DNA of 53,310 nt from Candidatus Cryptobacteroides caccocaballi. GTDB lineage: Bacteria > Bacteroidota > Bacteroidia > Bacteroidales > UBA932. The position numbers and the translations under genes were made by a program. The notes beneath the pieces were generated by a model, which had not been told where the DNA came from, did not search any database, and was given only the letters and a program-made list of their open reading frames with translations. Shown here one piece after another: positions 7,841 through 16,552 of the stretch (positions are counted from its first letter, which is position 1; each line of letters starts with the position of its first letter). Location of the stretch: NCBI GenBank assembly GCA_018064725.1, contig JAGHUQ010000113.1, positions 1 through 53,310 on the forward strand, in the 5' to 3' direction.

Positions 7841-8602
7841 ATGATAGATACCCATTGCCACCTGTATGATGAGGCTTTCTCCGGAGAGGAGGATGCAGCT
7901 GTCGAGCGTGCCATCGCTGCCGGAGTCACGAAGTTGGTGCTGCCGGACATAGACAGCAAGTCCCGCGAAGCCATGTTCTCGCTTGCGGAACGCCATCATG
8001 ATGTCGCCTACCCTTGTCTCGGTCTCCATCCGACCGAGGTTAACGCCTCATGGAAGGATGAGTACGCGACCATCGAGAGGTGGATGGGCCATAAGATATA
8101 CGCGATAGGTGAAATCGGGCTCGACTTCTATTGGTCTCGCGAATTCGCCTCCGAACAGGAAGAGGTTCTCGGCCTGCAGCTGGAACTTGCATCCCAGCTC
8201 GACCTGCCGGTCATCATCCACAACAGGGAGGCGACGGAGGCTATAATCTCTATCATCAAGAAACATCAGCACAGCAATCTCAGAGGCGTTTTTCATGCCT
8301 TCACCGGCAGCATCGAGACTTTCAGGGAAATCCAGAAGCTCGGTGACTGGTATGTCGGCATAGGAGGTGTAGTCACATTCAAGAAAGCATCCATCGGGGA
8401 GACAGTGAAGGATATCCCGCTCGAACGGATCCTGCTCGAGACTGACTGCCCGTATCTCACTCCGGTTCCCCACAGAGGCGAGAGAAACGAGAGCAGCTAC
8501 ATTCCTTTCATCGCATCCAAGATAGCCCTCCAGCAGGGCATATCGGTCGAGGAAGTCGATGCCGTGACGACGGCAAACGCCCGTAAACTATTCGGAATAT
8601 GA
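7841..8602 (+). CDS. tatD: TatD-family metal-dependent hydrolase (putative DNase)
   Basis: 253 residues in the amidohydrolase-type TIM barrel. Metal ligands follow the family pattern: DTHCHL at residues 3-8, GEIGLDFYW with its glutamate at about 90, the IHNREA histidine at about 126, FHAFTGS at about 152, and LLETDCPYLTP with its aspartate at about 205. TatD proteins have 3'-5' exonuclease activity on DNA and RNA. I start at ATG 7841, since the family usually begins MIDTHCHL; the TTG nine bases earlier lies in the promoter. The stop overlaps the start of the asparaginase gene (ATGA). Confidence 0.88.
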   Translation: MIDTHCHLYDEAFSGEEDAAVERAIAAGVTKLVLPDIDSKSREAMFSLAERHHDVAYPCLGLHPTEVNASWKDEYATIERWMGHKIYAIGEIGLDFYWSREFASEQEEVLGLQLELASQLDLPVIIHNREATEAIISIIKKHQHSNLRGVFHAFTGSIETFREIQKLGDWYVGIGGVVTFKKASIGETVKDIPLERILLETDCPYLTPVPHRGERNESSYIPFIASKIALQQGISVEEVDAVTTANARKLFGI

Positions 8603-9654
8603 TGACAAGCAGCTTTGTGGGGAACAAGGCTTCCCTGCTTATGATCTACACAGGAGGCACGATAGGCATGAAACAGGATCCTGTCAGCCAGACCCTGCGT
8701 CCGTTCGACTTCAGCCAGATTCTCGACGAGGTGCCCGAACTGAGCAAGTTCGCGTACAGGATAGATGCGGAATCCTTTGACCCCATCATCGACTCCTCCG
8801 ACATAGAGCCATCCACATGGAAGCTTATCGCGGAGACCATTGAGAAAGGGTATGACGACTACGACGGATTCATCGTCCTCCACGGCACGGACACAATGGC
8901 GTACTCCGCGTCGGTGCTGAGCTTCATGCTCGAGGGGCTGACCAAGCCAGTGGTATTCACCGGAAGCCAGCTGCCGATAGGAATGCCGAGGACTGACGGC
9001 AAGGAAAACCTTATCTCAGCAGTGGAGATAGCAGCATCCAAGGACGAGTTTGGCCATGCATGCATTCCGGAAGTATGCATATGCTTTGACAACAAGCTGC
9101 TCAGGGGAAATCGCACGTCCAAGGTAGATGCCGAGGAATTCAAGGCGTTCCGTTCCCCGAACCTTGCTCCACTAGCCGAGGCAGGAATCACGATACGCTA
9201 CAACAATTCTCTGATACTCAAACCAATAGACTGGTCAAAGCGTCCAATATTCCACTATGACCTTGACACAAGGGTTTCCATTCTCAAGATTCATCCCGGC
9301 ATAACGCCGCAGGTCGTGAGGAACATTTTGTGCGGAGCGGAGACCAGAGCAGTGATCATGGAGACATACGGGTCTGGCAATGCTCCCGCAAGGTCATGGT
9401 TTCTGGACATAGTCAGGGAAGCTGTCGGAATGGGTAAGCTGCTCGTGAATGTTACGCAGTGCGCTGCAGGTTCAGTAAACATGGCCATATATGCAAACGG
9501 CAAGACCCTGCTGGACTGCGGAGTAATCGGAGGATACGACAGCACGACGGAAAGCATGCTCGCAAAGTTGTTCTATCTGCTGGGGAAATTTGAAAGAAAC
9601 GACGATGTGAAAGCCTCCCTTGAGGTATCGTTAAGAGGAGAAATCTCCAAATAA
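8599..9654 (+). CDS. ansA: Type I (cytoplasmic) L-asparaginase
   Basis: 351 residues without a signal peptide, typical of the cytoplasmic type I enzyme. The first catalytic threonine is in YTGGTIGM (about residue 18), and the second Thr-Asp pair is in HGTDTMAYSA (about 98-103). A later SQLPIGMPRTDGKENL segment and METYGSGNAP also fit. It converts asparagine to aspartate and ammonia. The start overlaps the tatD stop by 4 bp, so the two are coupled. ATG codons at 8599 and 8602 are both possible. Confidence 0.92.
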   Translation: MMTSSFVGNKASLLMIYTGGTIGMKQDPVSQTLRPFDFSQILDEVPELSKFAYRIDAESFDPIIDSSDIEPSTWKLIAETIEKGYDDYDGFIVLHGTDTMAYSASVLSFMLEGLTKPVVFTGSQLPIGMPRTDGKENLISAVEIAASKDEFGHACIPEVCICFDNKLLRGNRTSKVDAEEFKAFRSPNLAPLAEAGITIRYNNSLILKPIDWSKRPIFHYDLDTRVSILKIHPGITPQVVRNILCGAETRAVIMETYGSGNAPARSWFLDIVREAVGMGKLLVNVTQCAAGSVNMAIYANGKTLLDCGVIGGYDSTTESMLAKLFYLLGKFERNDDVKASLEVSLRGEISK

Positions 9655-9657
9655 TTA

Positions 9658-9686
9658 TTGTTGTTTGAAAATAAATTGCTAAATTG
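9658..9686 (+). promoter_or_regulatory. Weak promoter candidate for the exbB operon: TTG-N19-TAAATTG
   Basis: TTG at 9658-9660 and TAAATTG at 9680-9686 have the right spacing, but the -7 box lacks one T of TAnnTTTG. It overlaps the 3' end of the asparaginase gene and leaves a leader of about 85 nt before exbB. Confidence 0.35.
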
Positions 9687-9710
9687 CACCGCTTTTAATA
9701 CGGATTGCCA

Positions 9711-9720
9711 CGTCCGGACG
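9711..9720 (+). promoter_or_regulatory. 10-bp palindrome CGTCCGGACG upstream of exbB
   Basis: A perfect self-complementary decamer in the AT-rich 123-bp gap before exbB. It could be an operator or part of a leader hairpin. No known consensus is claimed. Confidence 0.3.
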
Positions 9721-9743
9721 ACAAAGAAATTATTGTAACAAAC

Positions 9744-9756
9744 TAATACAGTATTA
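9744..9756 (+). promoter_or_regulatory. 6-1-6 dyad TAATAC-A-GTATTA upstream of exbB
   Basis: A perfect inverted repeat ending 21 bp before the exbB ATG. Its symmetry suits a dimeric regulator, but no regulator is identified. Confidence 0.35.
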
Positions 9757-9777
9757 ATTAAACACTCAAAAACAATT

Positions 9778-10575
9778 ATGAAAAAAGTTTTCATGTTTTT
9801 GGCAGTTGCAGGCCTGATGGCCTTTTCTGCACAGTATGCAGCTGCTCAGGAGAATGACGAGGCTGCTCCAGCTGAGACTCAGCTTGTTGCCGATGAAGCT
9901 CCAGAGGCAGACGCTGCAGTTGACCCATTCGCCGCAAAGTCAGATGTTCCTCTTCACCAGGCCATCAAGACTAAGTTCATTGAGGGTGGTGCAGGCTTCA
10001 TGAGCCTCGTTATCATCTGCTTGATCATCGGTCTCGCTCTCGCTATCGAGAGAATCCTTTACCTCACTCTCTCTAAGACCAACACAACCAAGCTTCTTGC
10101 TAAGATTGAGAAGGCTCTTAAGGAGCAGGGTCCAGATGCAGCTAAGGAAATCTGCCGCAACACCCGTGGTCCAGTCGCAGCTATCTTCTATGAGGGCTTC
10201 GAGCACATCTCAGAGGGCATCGAGGTTGTTGAGAAGAAGATCGCTACCAACGGTTCTATCGAGATGAGCAAGATGGAGAACGGTCTTGGTTGGATCTCTC
10301 TCTTCATCGCTATCGCTCCTTCTCTCGGATTCTTGGGTACTGTCATTGGTATGATCCAGGCATTCGATGCAATCCAGGCAGCAGGTGATATCTCTCCTAA
10401 CGTCGTTGCAGGTGGTATGAAGGTCGCTTTGATCACTACCGTTGCCGGTTTGATCGTTGCCGTTATCCTTCAGCTCTTCTACAACTACATCCTCTCTCAG
10501 ATCGACAGCCTTTCAATCGAGATGGAGAAGGCAGAGGATCAGCTCGTTAACATGCTTGTTAAATACGCAAAATAA
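9778..10575 (+). CDS. exbB: MotA/TolQ/ExbB proton channel protein
   Basis: 265 residues. A signal-like hydrophobic N-terminus (1-23, ending AAAQ) and an acidic alanine-rich linker (24-58) precede the conserved channel domain. Helices lie at about 72-95, 170-195 and 213-240. The conserved polar positions are present, including T188 in LGFLGTVIGM and the Thr pair in ITTVAGL. ExbB forms the pentameric inner-membrane channel that uses proton motive force to energise TonB. The next three genes follow at gaps of 9 to 13 bp, forming one operon that ends in a strong terminator. The extended N-terminus is longer than in proteobacterial ExbB. Confidence 0.93.
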   Translation: MKKVFMFLAVAGLMAFSAQYAAAQENDEAAPAETQLVADEAPEADAAVDPFAAKSDVPLHQAIKTKFIEGGAGFMSLVIICLIIGLALAIERILYLTLSKTNTTKLLAKIEKALKEQGPDAAKEICRNTRGPVAAIFYEGFEHISEGIEVVEKKIATNGSIEMSKMENGLGWISLFIAIAPSLGFLGTVIGMIQAFDAIQAAGDISPNVVAGGMKVALITTVAGLIVAVILQLFYNYILSQIDSLSIEMEKAEDQLVNMLVKYAK

Positions 10576-10584
10576 TTTCCAATA

Positions 10585-11034
10585 ATGGCAAATCCTAACA
10601 AAAGGACTTACGCTAAAGTAGTCAAAATCGTAGAGTGGCTTCTCCTTGCCGTCTCTGTTGCTATCATCCTCTTCGGCGTTTTCGCTGGATTCGAGAGCAA
10701 CGGTGCCAAGGCGATCGACCTCATGCTCTACTGGGCGTATGCTCTCGTGGTAATCGCTCTCGTTGCGATTATCATCCTGGGTGTAGGTGCCAATGCTGCT
10801 AGGAGCAAGAAGTCAGCGATCTCCATCGTCGGCGTGCTCGTAGGAGTATGTGCACTCGTTGCCATTGCATACGTACTCGCTCCAGGTTCCGAGGCCATCG
10901 GACTTGTTGGTGAGCAGCCTAGCGCTACCACCCTCAAGCTTACTGATACCGTTATGAACCTTACTTACATCGCTGCAGCTGCAGCAGTAGTATCAATCGT
11001 TGCAAGCGCTATCATCAACGCTATCCGCAAATAA
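10585..11034 (+). CDS. Small four-helix membrane protein of the exbB operon
   Basis: 149 residues with four clear hydrophobic segments (about 15-32, 45-66, 74-93 and 122-144), separated by short polar turns such as NAARSKKS. I do not recognise a characterised family. Its invariant-looking position between exbB and exbD, 9 bp after exbB and 11 bp before exbD, suggests a third membrane component or assembly factor of the TonB energising complex. No catalytic or metal-binding motif is visible. Confidence 0.8.
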   Translation: MANPNKRTYAKVVKIVEWLLLAVSVAIILFGVFAGFESNGAKAIDLMLYWAYALVVIALVAIIILGVGANAARSKKSAISIVGVLVGVCALVAIAYVLAPGSEAIGLVGEQPSATTLKLTDTVMNLTYIAAAAAVVSIVASAIINAIRK

Positions 11035-11045
11035 GGTAGAAAGAC

Positions 11046-11624
11046 ATGGCTTCAAAGAAAACACCAGAAATCAATTCAAGCTCTACGGCGGACATCGCAT
11101 TCCTCCTCCTGTGCTACTTCCTCATGACTACAACCATGGGCTCACAGGCTGGTCTCCAGCGTCGTCTCCCTCCTATGCCTGATCCTAACCAGAAGGTTGA
11201 GGACCAGAAGGTAAACCGTAGAAACATCTTCATCGTCAGAATCAACTCTAGCGATAGACTGCTTGCTGGTAGTGAGGCTATTGATGTCAGCCAGTTGAAA
11301 GAAAAGACCAAGGAGTTCCTTTCAAACCCAAACAACGATCCTAACCTTCCAGAGAAGTCTGAGGTTGATATCGAGGGTTTCGGCAAATATATGGTTTCTA
11401 AGGGCGTTATCTCCCTCCAGAACGACCGTGGTACCAGCTACCAGGCATATATCGCCGTACAGAACGAGCTTGTAAAGGCCGTTAACGAACTTCGTGACGA
11501 ATTTGCATACAACAACTATGGTAAGAGGTATGCAAGTCTTTCAGAGGAAAAACAGGAAATCGTCCGTAAGGCAATCCCTCAGAACATTTCAGAGGCAGAG
11601 CCTAAGGATATCACTAAGAAATAA
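11046..11624 (+). CDS. exbD: ExbD/TolR-family biopolymer transport protein (first copy)
   Basis: 192 residues. One N-terminal helix (about 14-33) carries the functional aspartate (D16 in STADIAFLLL), followed by a periplasmic domain that is longer than in proteobacterial ExbD, with insertions such as LSNPNNDPNLPEKSE. ExbD pairs with ExbB to convert proton flux into motion of TonB. It sits directly before a second exbD, and the two probably form a heterodimer in the ExbB channel (inference). Confidence 0.9.
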   Translation: MASKKTPEINSSSTADIAFLLLCYFLMTTTMGSQAGLQRRLPPMPDPNQKVEDQKVNRRNIFIVRINSSDRLLAGSEAIDVSQLKEKTKEFLSNPNNDPNLPEKSEVDIEGFGKYMVSKGVISLQNDRGTSYQAYIAVQNELVKAVNELRDEFAYNNYGKRYASLSEEKQEIVRKAIPQNISEAEPKDITKK

Positions 11625-11629
11625 GGAGG
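11623..11629 (+). promoter_or_regulatory. Shine-Dalgarno sequence AAGGAGG before the second exbD
   Basis: A full-strength AAGGAGG, overlapping the stop codon of the first exbD and 8 bases before the ATG. Other starts in this window lack such sites, as expected for Bacteroidota, so this one is exceptional. Confidence 0.6.
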
Positions 11630-11637
11630 ATTAAGAA

Positions 11638-12108
11638 ATGTCAAAATTCAAAAAAGGCGGTAAGAAAGCCGTTCCAGCAGGAAGTACATCTTCTCTCTCC
11701 GATATCGTCTTCATGCTCCTGTTCTTCTTCATGGTAACCACTCAGATGCGTGAGACCGAGAACAAGGTTCAGGTCAAGCTCCCTGAGGCTAGTGAGGTTG
11801 CCAAGCTTGAGAGAAAGGATCTGTCTTCATACATCAATATCGGATCACCTGTGAGACATCTCCAGGCACAGTACGGTACTGATTCACGAATCCAGCTCAA
11901 CGACTCTTTCAAGACTGTAGACGACATCCGTGACTTCATTGCTGCTGAGCGTGATGCTATGAGCGAGGCAGACAGACAGTTTATGACAGTGTCAATCCGT
12001 GCAGACGAAAATGTCCGTATGGGTATCGTAACAGATGTTAAGCAGGAGCTCCGTAGGTGCTCGGCGCTTAAGATCATGTACGCTGCAAGAAAAGTAACTG
12101 AAGAGTAA
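11638..12108 (+). CDS. exbD: ExbD/TolR-family biopolymer transport protein (second copy)
   Basis: 156 residues. A basic N-terminus ([11 protein letters not shown]) precedes the membrane helix at about 20-38, with D22 in [13 protein letters not shown]. The periplasmic domain ends with a strand-helix pattern typical of ExbD ([22 protein letters not shown]). It differs clearly from the preceding copy, so this is an old paralogy, not a recent duplication. It is the last gene of the operon. Confidence 0.9.
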   Translation: MSKFKKGGKKAVPAGSTSSLSDIVFMLLFFFMVTTQMRETENKVQVKLPEASEVAKLERKDLSSYINIGSPVRHLQAQYGTDSRIQLNDSFKTVDDIRDFIAAERDAMSEADRQFMTVSIRADENVRMGIVTDVKQELRRCSALKIMYAARKVTEE

Positions 12109-12122
12109 ACTCGAACTATATT

Positions 12123-12159
12123 AAAAATAGGGTGGCCCCAAAGGTCACCCTATTTTTTT
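12123..12159 (+). terminator. Intrinsic terminator closing the exbB operon
   Basis: A 12-bp stem (AAAAATAGGGTG paired with CACCCTATTTTT), extended inside by three further pairs, followed by seven Ts. It ends 17 bp before the asnS -7 box. Confidence 0.9.
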
Positions 12160-12175
12160 GTTGGGCAATATTGAT

Positions 12176-12183
12176 TAAATTTG
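12176..12183 (+). promoter_or_regulatory. -7 element TAAATTTG for asnS
   Basis: A perfect TAnnTTTG match 23 bases before the asnS ATG and just after the operon terminator. No -33 box stands out because the region upstream is the terminator T-tract. Confidence 0.65.
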
Positions 12184-12206
12184 CCAAGTTAAATTCATCA
12201 ACAAAT

Positions 12207-13610
12207 ATGGAAACACCAGTAAGAACCAAAGTAAAGGAACTGCTCAAGAAAGAGCCGGGTATTGACGTTCTCGCCAAAGGTTGGGTGAGGACCAAGAGAG
12301 GAAACAAGGGCATTGCATTCATCGCCCTCAATGATGGTTCTACGATAAATAATATACAGATAGTAGTCGATAAGAATGCATTTGCAGAAGACCTTCTGTC
12401 GAAGATTACCACAGGAGCTTGTATCGGTGTTATCGGCACTCTCGTTGAATCAGTAGGAAGTGGTCAGGCTGTCGAGATCCAGGCAAAGAGAATTGAGATC
12501 TATGGCGAATGTGACCCGATGAAATTCCCTCTCCAGAAAAAGGATACATCATTCGAGTACCTCAGGACAGTCGCTCATATGCGTATGAGGACAAACACAT
12601 TCGGAGCTGTACTTCGCATACGTAACCAGATGGCATTCGCCATCCATGAGTATTTTCATGGAAAGGGCTTCGTTTACCTCAACACTCCTCTCATCACAGC
12701 ATCAGATTGTGAGGGTGCAGGCCAGATGTTCCAGGTAACGACCTTGGATCTCAACAACGTTCCTAAGAACAAGAAAGGACAGGTAGACTTCAGCGGAGAC
12801 TTCTTCGGAAAGCAGACAAGCCTTACTGTCAGCGGCCAGCTCGAAGGCGAGCTCGGAGCTACTGCACTCGGTGAGATCTACACCTTTGGACCTACCTTCC
12901 GTGCAGAGAACTCAAACACACCACGTCACCTTGCTGAGTTCTGGATGATTGAACCTGAAATGGCATTCTATGACATCAAGGATAACATGGATCTCGCAGA
13001 GGATTTCATCAAGTATCTCGTAAAGTGCGCACTCGAGCGCTGCTATGAGGATGTTAAATTCCTCAATGACAAGTATGATGACAGCCTCATCGACAGGCTC
13101 TACGGTGTTATCGACACAGAGTTCGTAAGACTGCCATACACTGAGGGAATCAAGATTCTTGAGGAGGCTGTAAAGAACGGCACTACCTTCGAATATCCTG
13201 TAGCGTGGGGCGTTGACCTCCAGAGCGAACATGAGAGATATCTCGTCGAGAAACACTTCCAGAAGCCAGTAATCCTTACTGACTATCCTAAGGACATCAA
13301 GGCATTCTACATGAAGCAGAACGAGGATGGCAAGACTGTCAGGGCAATGGACGTGCTCTTCCCTAAGATCGGTGAGATTATCGGAGGATCTGAAAGAGAG
13401 GCATCACTTGAGAAACTTGAGCAAAGAATTGACGAGCTTGAGATGAGCCGCAAGAATCTCGAATGGTATATCGATACTCGCAGATTCGGTTCATGTCCTC
13501 ATAGCGGATTCGGTCTTGGATTCGAGAGACTCCTCCTCTTCGTCACTGGAATGACAAACATCAGGGACGTCATCCCATTCCCTAGAACACCGAAGAACGC
13601 AGAGTATTAA
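12207..13610 (+). CDS. asnS: Asparaginyl-tRNA synthetase
   Basis: 467 residues. An OB-fold anticodon-binding domain (about 15-115, with [25 protein letters not shown]) is followed by the class II catalytic core. The core has motif 2 in [26 protein letters not shown] and motif 3 in [29 protein letters not shown]. The GxGxGFERLL and IPFPRTP signatures separate it from AspRS. It charges tRNA-Asn with asparagine. The ATG at 12207 is chosen because a longer frame would start within the terminator and promoter. It is followed after 20 bp by udk. Confidence 0.97.
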   Translation: METPVRTKVKELLKKEPGIDVLAKGWVRTKRGNKGIAFIALNDGSTINNIQIVVDKNAFAEDLLSKITTGACIGVIGTLVESVGSGQAVEIQAKRIEIYGECDPMKFPLQKKDTSFEYLRTVAHMRMRTNTFGAVLRIRNQMAFAIHEYFHGKGFVYLNTPLITASDCEGAGQMFQVTTLDLNNVPKNKKGQVDFSGDFFGKQTSLTVSGQLEGELGATALGEIYTFGPTFRAENSNTPRHLAEFWMIEPEMAFYDIKDNMDLAEDFIKYLVKCALERCYEDVKFLNDKYDDSLIDRLYGVIDTEFVRLPYTEGIKILEEAVKNGTTFEYPVAWGVDLQSEHERYLVEKHFQKPVILTDYPKDIKAFYMKQNEDGKTVRAMDVLFPKIGEIIGGSEREASLEKLEQRIDELEMSRKNLEWYIDTRRFGSCPHSGFGLGFERLLLFVTGMTNIRDVIPFPRTPKNAEY

Positions 13611-13630
13611 CAGATAAGACTCTTAGTAAT

Positions 13631-14248
13631 ATGCTTCTGATAGGTATTGCCGGAGGATCCGGTTCAGGAAAATCAACAGTCGTGAATGCAATCACGAGGA
13701 ATCTGAAGGAGAAGGTTGCTGTCATCCCTCAAGACTCTTACTATAAGGATCTGAGCCATCTCAGCGAGGTGGAGAAAAGAAACAACAACTTTGATCACCC
13801 GAACGCAATAGACTTCGATCTACTCCAGCAGCACTTGTCAGACCTTAAGGCGGGCAAAGCGATAGACCAGCCATGCTATTCCTACATCACATGTTCAAGG
13901 AGCAAGGAAAAGACCGTAAGGGTTAATCCTGCAGAAGTGATCATAATCGAGGGTATACTCATCTTCACCTGCAAACCGCTTCGTGATCTGATGGACATCA
14001 AGATCTTCGTGGACGCAGACGATGATGACAGACTGATGAGAGTGATGTCAAGGGATATAGTAGAAAGAGGCAAGACCGTGGACTGGGTGATAGAGAGGTA
14101 CTCCAAGACAGTGAAGCCGATGTATCTCCAGTTCATCGAGCCAAGCAAACGTTACGCAGACATCATAATCCCCCAGGGAGGACACAATAAAGTCGCAATA
14201 GACGTCATCTCAGCAACTATCGAGAAAGCCTTAGGAAACAACATATAA
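13631..14248 (+). CDS. udk: Uridine kinase
   Basis: 205 residues, standard for the family. The P-loop is GGSGSGKST at residues 8-16, followed by IPQDSYYKD and FDHPNAIDFDLL, the uridine-binding pattern, and later IIEGILIFTCKPLRDLMDIKIFVD. It phosphorylates uridine and cytidine to the monophosphates for pyrimidine salvage. It is encoded between asnS and a TonB-like gene with gaps of 20 and 11 bp, so all three are probably co-transcribed from the asnS promoter. Confidence 0.95.
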   Translation: MLLIGIAGGSGSGKSTVVNAITRNLKEKVAVIPQDSYYKDLSHLSEVEKRNNNFDHPNAIDFDLLQQHLSDLKAGKAIDQPCYSYITCSRSKEKTVRVNPAEVIIIEGILIFTCKPLRDLMDIKIFVDADDDDRLMRVMSRDIVERGKTVDWVIERYSKTVKPMYLQFIEPSKRYADIIIPQGGHNKVAIDVISATIEKALGNNI

Positions 14249-14259
14249 AATCTTTAGCA

Positions 14260-14979
14260 TTGGCCAGACTTCCCAAAGAAGACCGCGTTGGAATCTATGT
14301 CACCGTGATAGTCCATCTCACGGTGATAATTATTTTCTTGCTGTACCAGATCGGAATGCAGCTTGGAAGAGAGCAAAGCTTCGTGCTCGACTTCAGCAAG
14401 CTGGAACAGATAGAAAAGGAAAAGCAGGAGATGGATTTCAAGGACAACATCAGCAAGAAGCTGGATGAAATGCTCGGACAGGCTCCAGTCTATAGAGCCT
14501 CAGATGTCAGGAACGTCGCCGTAAATAGAAGCGCTCTGAGAGACGACAGGAACACAGACGCTGAGCAGCTCTACCGAGACGCAGAAAGGCTCGCAAATGA
14601 GCTGAAAAACGGCCAGAACGCGATAAAGGAAGACGCCAGGGAAGAAGCCGTTGACCTCAAGCCAACGACAAAGCCTCAGGAAGAGAGAAAGCAGGAGTAT
14701 TCTGGAAAGGCTGTCGTCACATACAATCTTGACGGAAGAAAAGCAAGTCACCTTACGATACCGGCATATAGATGCATGGGATCAGGTGATGTCACTGTGA
14801 TAATCACAGTCAATCCACAAGGAACGGTAATTGACGCAAAGATCCTTGACAGTGCATCTTCATCCGACAAATGCCTGAGAGATCATGCCGTGAGAGCTGC
14901 AAGAACGTCCAAATTCTCCAAGACAGGCGGCACAAGCAACCAGCTTGGAGACATCACCTACAGCTTTATCGCGCAGTAA
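14260..14979 (+). CDS. TonB-like energy transducer protein
   Basis: 239 residues. A short cytoplasmic N-terminus, one membrane helix (about 11-31, VTVIVHLTVIIIFLLYQIG), a long charged coiled region rich in E, K and R (40-150), then a C-terminal TonB-type domain beginning GSGDVTVIITVNPQGTVIDAKI and ending in the repeat strand GDITYSFIAQ. TonB links the ExbB/ExbD motor to outer-membrane receptors. The first usable codon is TTG 14260; the next ATG would remove the membrane helix. The 3' end overlaps the convergent protease gene by 14 bp. Confidence 0.8.
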   Translation: MARLPKEDRVGIYVTVIVHLTVIIIFLLYQIGMQLGREQSFVLDFSKLEQIEKEKQEMDFKDNISKKLDEMLGQAPVYRASDVRNVAVNRSALRDDRNTDAEQLYRDAERLANELKNGQNAIKEDAREEAVDLKPTTKPQEERKQEYSGKAVVTYNLDGRKASHLTIPAYRCMGSGDVTVIITVNPQGTVIDAKILDSASSSDKCLRDHAVRAARTSKFSKTGGTSNQLGDITYSFIAQ

Positions 14980-16552
14980 GAGCCTTCTTCACGCACTCAT
15001 CAATATCGAGGTACATCTTGTAGAATGCATTCTCGCCAAGCTTGCTGTATCTGGCGACAAGTGCATTGACCTGCGGCATCATATAAGCCTTGGACTCCTG
15101 CCACTCTGCAGACGATGGCTTCAGACCATCCCTTGAAGCAGCAAAGGAGAGGAACTTTGATTCAAGGTCCTGCTTCCTGATAAATGCATCCAATACTGCG
15201 TAGTCATCGATATTCGACAATTCATTTCTATGCTGGTCGAAGAAATTGGAAGCAAACCTCATGGCCGTAGCCTTTCTATTGCATTGAACATAGAAATTGG
15301 TAGCCTTGGTAGTATCCATCGTGACGAAAACATCAGGGATGATACCTCCTCCGCCATATACCTTGCGTCCCTTGGCAGTATAGTAAACCTCGTTCTCGTT
15401 CACCTTAATACTGTCGACATCGGTCATTTCACCGTGCACATATCGCTCATAGATGTCATATTCGTACTCATCGCCTGAAGTATATGGCTTCTGGATACAT
15501 CTTCCCGAAGGTGTATAGTAACGGGCAATAGTAAGACGGATTCCGCTGCCGTCGGTGAAGTTGAGAGGCTCCTGGACGAGGCCTTTTCCGAATGAACGTC
15601 GTCCTATGATCATTCCACGGTCATTATCCTGTATGGCACCCGCAAATATCTCGCTGGAAGAAGCCGAAGACTCGTCAATCAGGACACACAGTTCGACATT
15701 CTTCAACATGCCACGACCGTCAGCCTTGAAATCACGGCGTGGAGAATGAAGTCCCTCCATGTATACCACCTGGTCTCCCCTTTCAAGGAACTCATTTGCC
15801 AGAAGACAAGCCTGCTCAAAATATCCGCCGGTATTTCCCCTGATGTCGAAGATAAGCTTCTTCATACCCTGTGCAAGCAGCATGAGGGCGGAAACCTGCA
15901 CCTCGGAATAGGTCGTTCTGGTGAATTTTGTCAGCTTGATATATCCGGTGGCGTCATTTACCATGAATGCGGCATCAACGCAATTGACCGGAATCTTCCC
16001 GCGTGTGATATCGAACGCTATCGTTTCCTCACCCCTGAGCACGGTAACCTTGACCTTTGAGCCCGAAGGGCCCTTCATCAACCTGACCATGGAATCCTGT
16101 GGAGTCTTAGCTCCTGCTATCACCTTCTCATCAACCCTGATGATTCGGTCACCCTGCATCAGGCCGGCCTTTTCTGAAGGTCCACCGCCGATGACGCTGA
16201 GGATGATCGCCGTATCGTTGGGAACATTGAACTGGATTCCAATTCCATCGAAATTACCGGCGAGTTCAGATTCAGACTCCTCCAGTTCGACAGGAGGGAG
16301 ATATACAGAGTGAGGGTCAAGCTCATGAAGCGCTGCAGCCACTGCGGCATCAGTCATGTTCTTGACGTCTATTGTATCGACATAATGATTCTCAACATAA
16401 TCGAGTATAAGGGAAAGCTTACGCCAGTTTCCGTATTCCCAGCTCATCTGCTTCTTCCTGGCCGTCGTAACCCTGAAAAAAAGCACGGAAATCAGAATTC
16501 CCAAGACGACGCCCATAAGAGCGACGAGCAGCTGATAACTTGTCTTCTTCAT
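14966..16552 (-). CDS. S41-family C-terminal processing protease (CtpA type)
   Basis: 528 residues. An N-terminal membrane anchor (about 7-28), a tail-specific protease N-terminal part, a PDZ domain (about 100-175, with GIGIQF and GPSEKAGLMQGDRI), and the S41 catalytic domain. The Ser-Lys dyad fits S298 in the SASSSE segment and K323 in RSFGKGLVQ, 25 residues apart as in Prc/CtpA. It should cleave periplasmic or exported proteins from their C-terminus. The ATG overlaps the stop of the upstream deaminase (TGATG). Confidence 0.93.
   Translation of the reverse strand: MKKTSYQLLVALMGVVLGILISVLFFRVTTARKKQMSWEYGNWRKLSLILDYVENHYVDTIDVKNMTDAAVAAALHELDPHSVYLPPVELEESESELAGNFDGIGIQFNVPNDTAIILSVIGGGPSEKAGLMQGDRIIRVDEKVIAGAKTPQDSMVRLMKGPSGSKVKVTVLRGEETIAFDITRGKIPVNCVDAAFMVNDATGYIKLTKFTRTTYSEVQVSALMLLAQGMKKLIFDIRGNTGGYFEQACLLANEFLERGDQVVYMEGLHSPRRDFKADGRGMLKNVELCVLIDESSASSSEIFAGAIQDNDRGMIIGRRSFGKGLVQEPLNFTDGSGIRLTIARYYTPSGRCIQKPYTSGDEYEYDIYERYVHGEMTDVDSIKVNENEVYYTAKGRKVYGGGGIIPDVFVTMDTTKATNFYVQCNRKATAMRFASNFFDQHRNELSNIDDYAVLDAFIRKQDLESKFLSFAASRDGLKPSSAEWQESKAYMMPQVNALVARYSKLGENAFYKMYLDIDECVKKALTAR

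Noticed and set aside
12132..12206. Upstream extension of asnS by 25 codons
   Set aside because: It would begin inside the terminator of the exbB operon and cross the -7 box; the family N-terminus fits ATG 12207.
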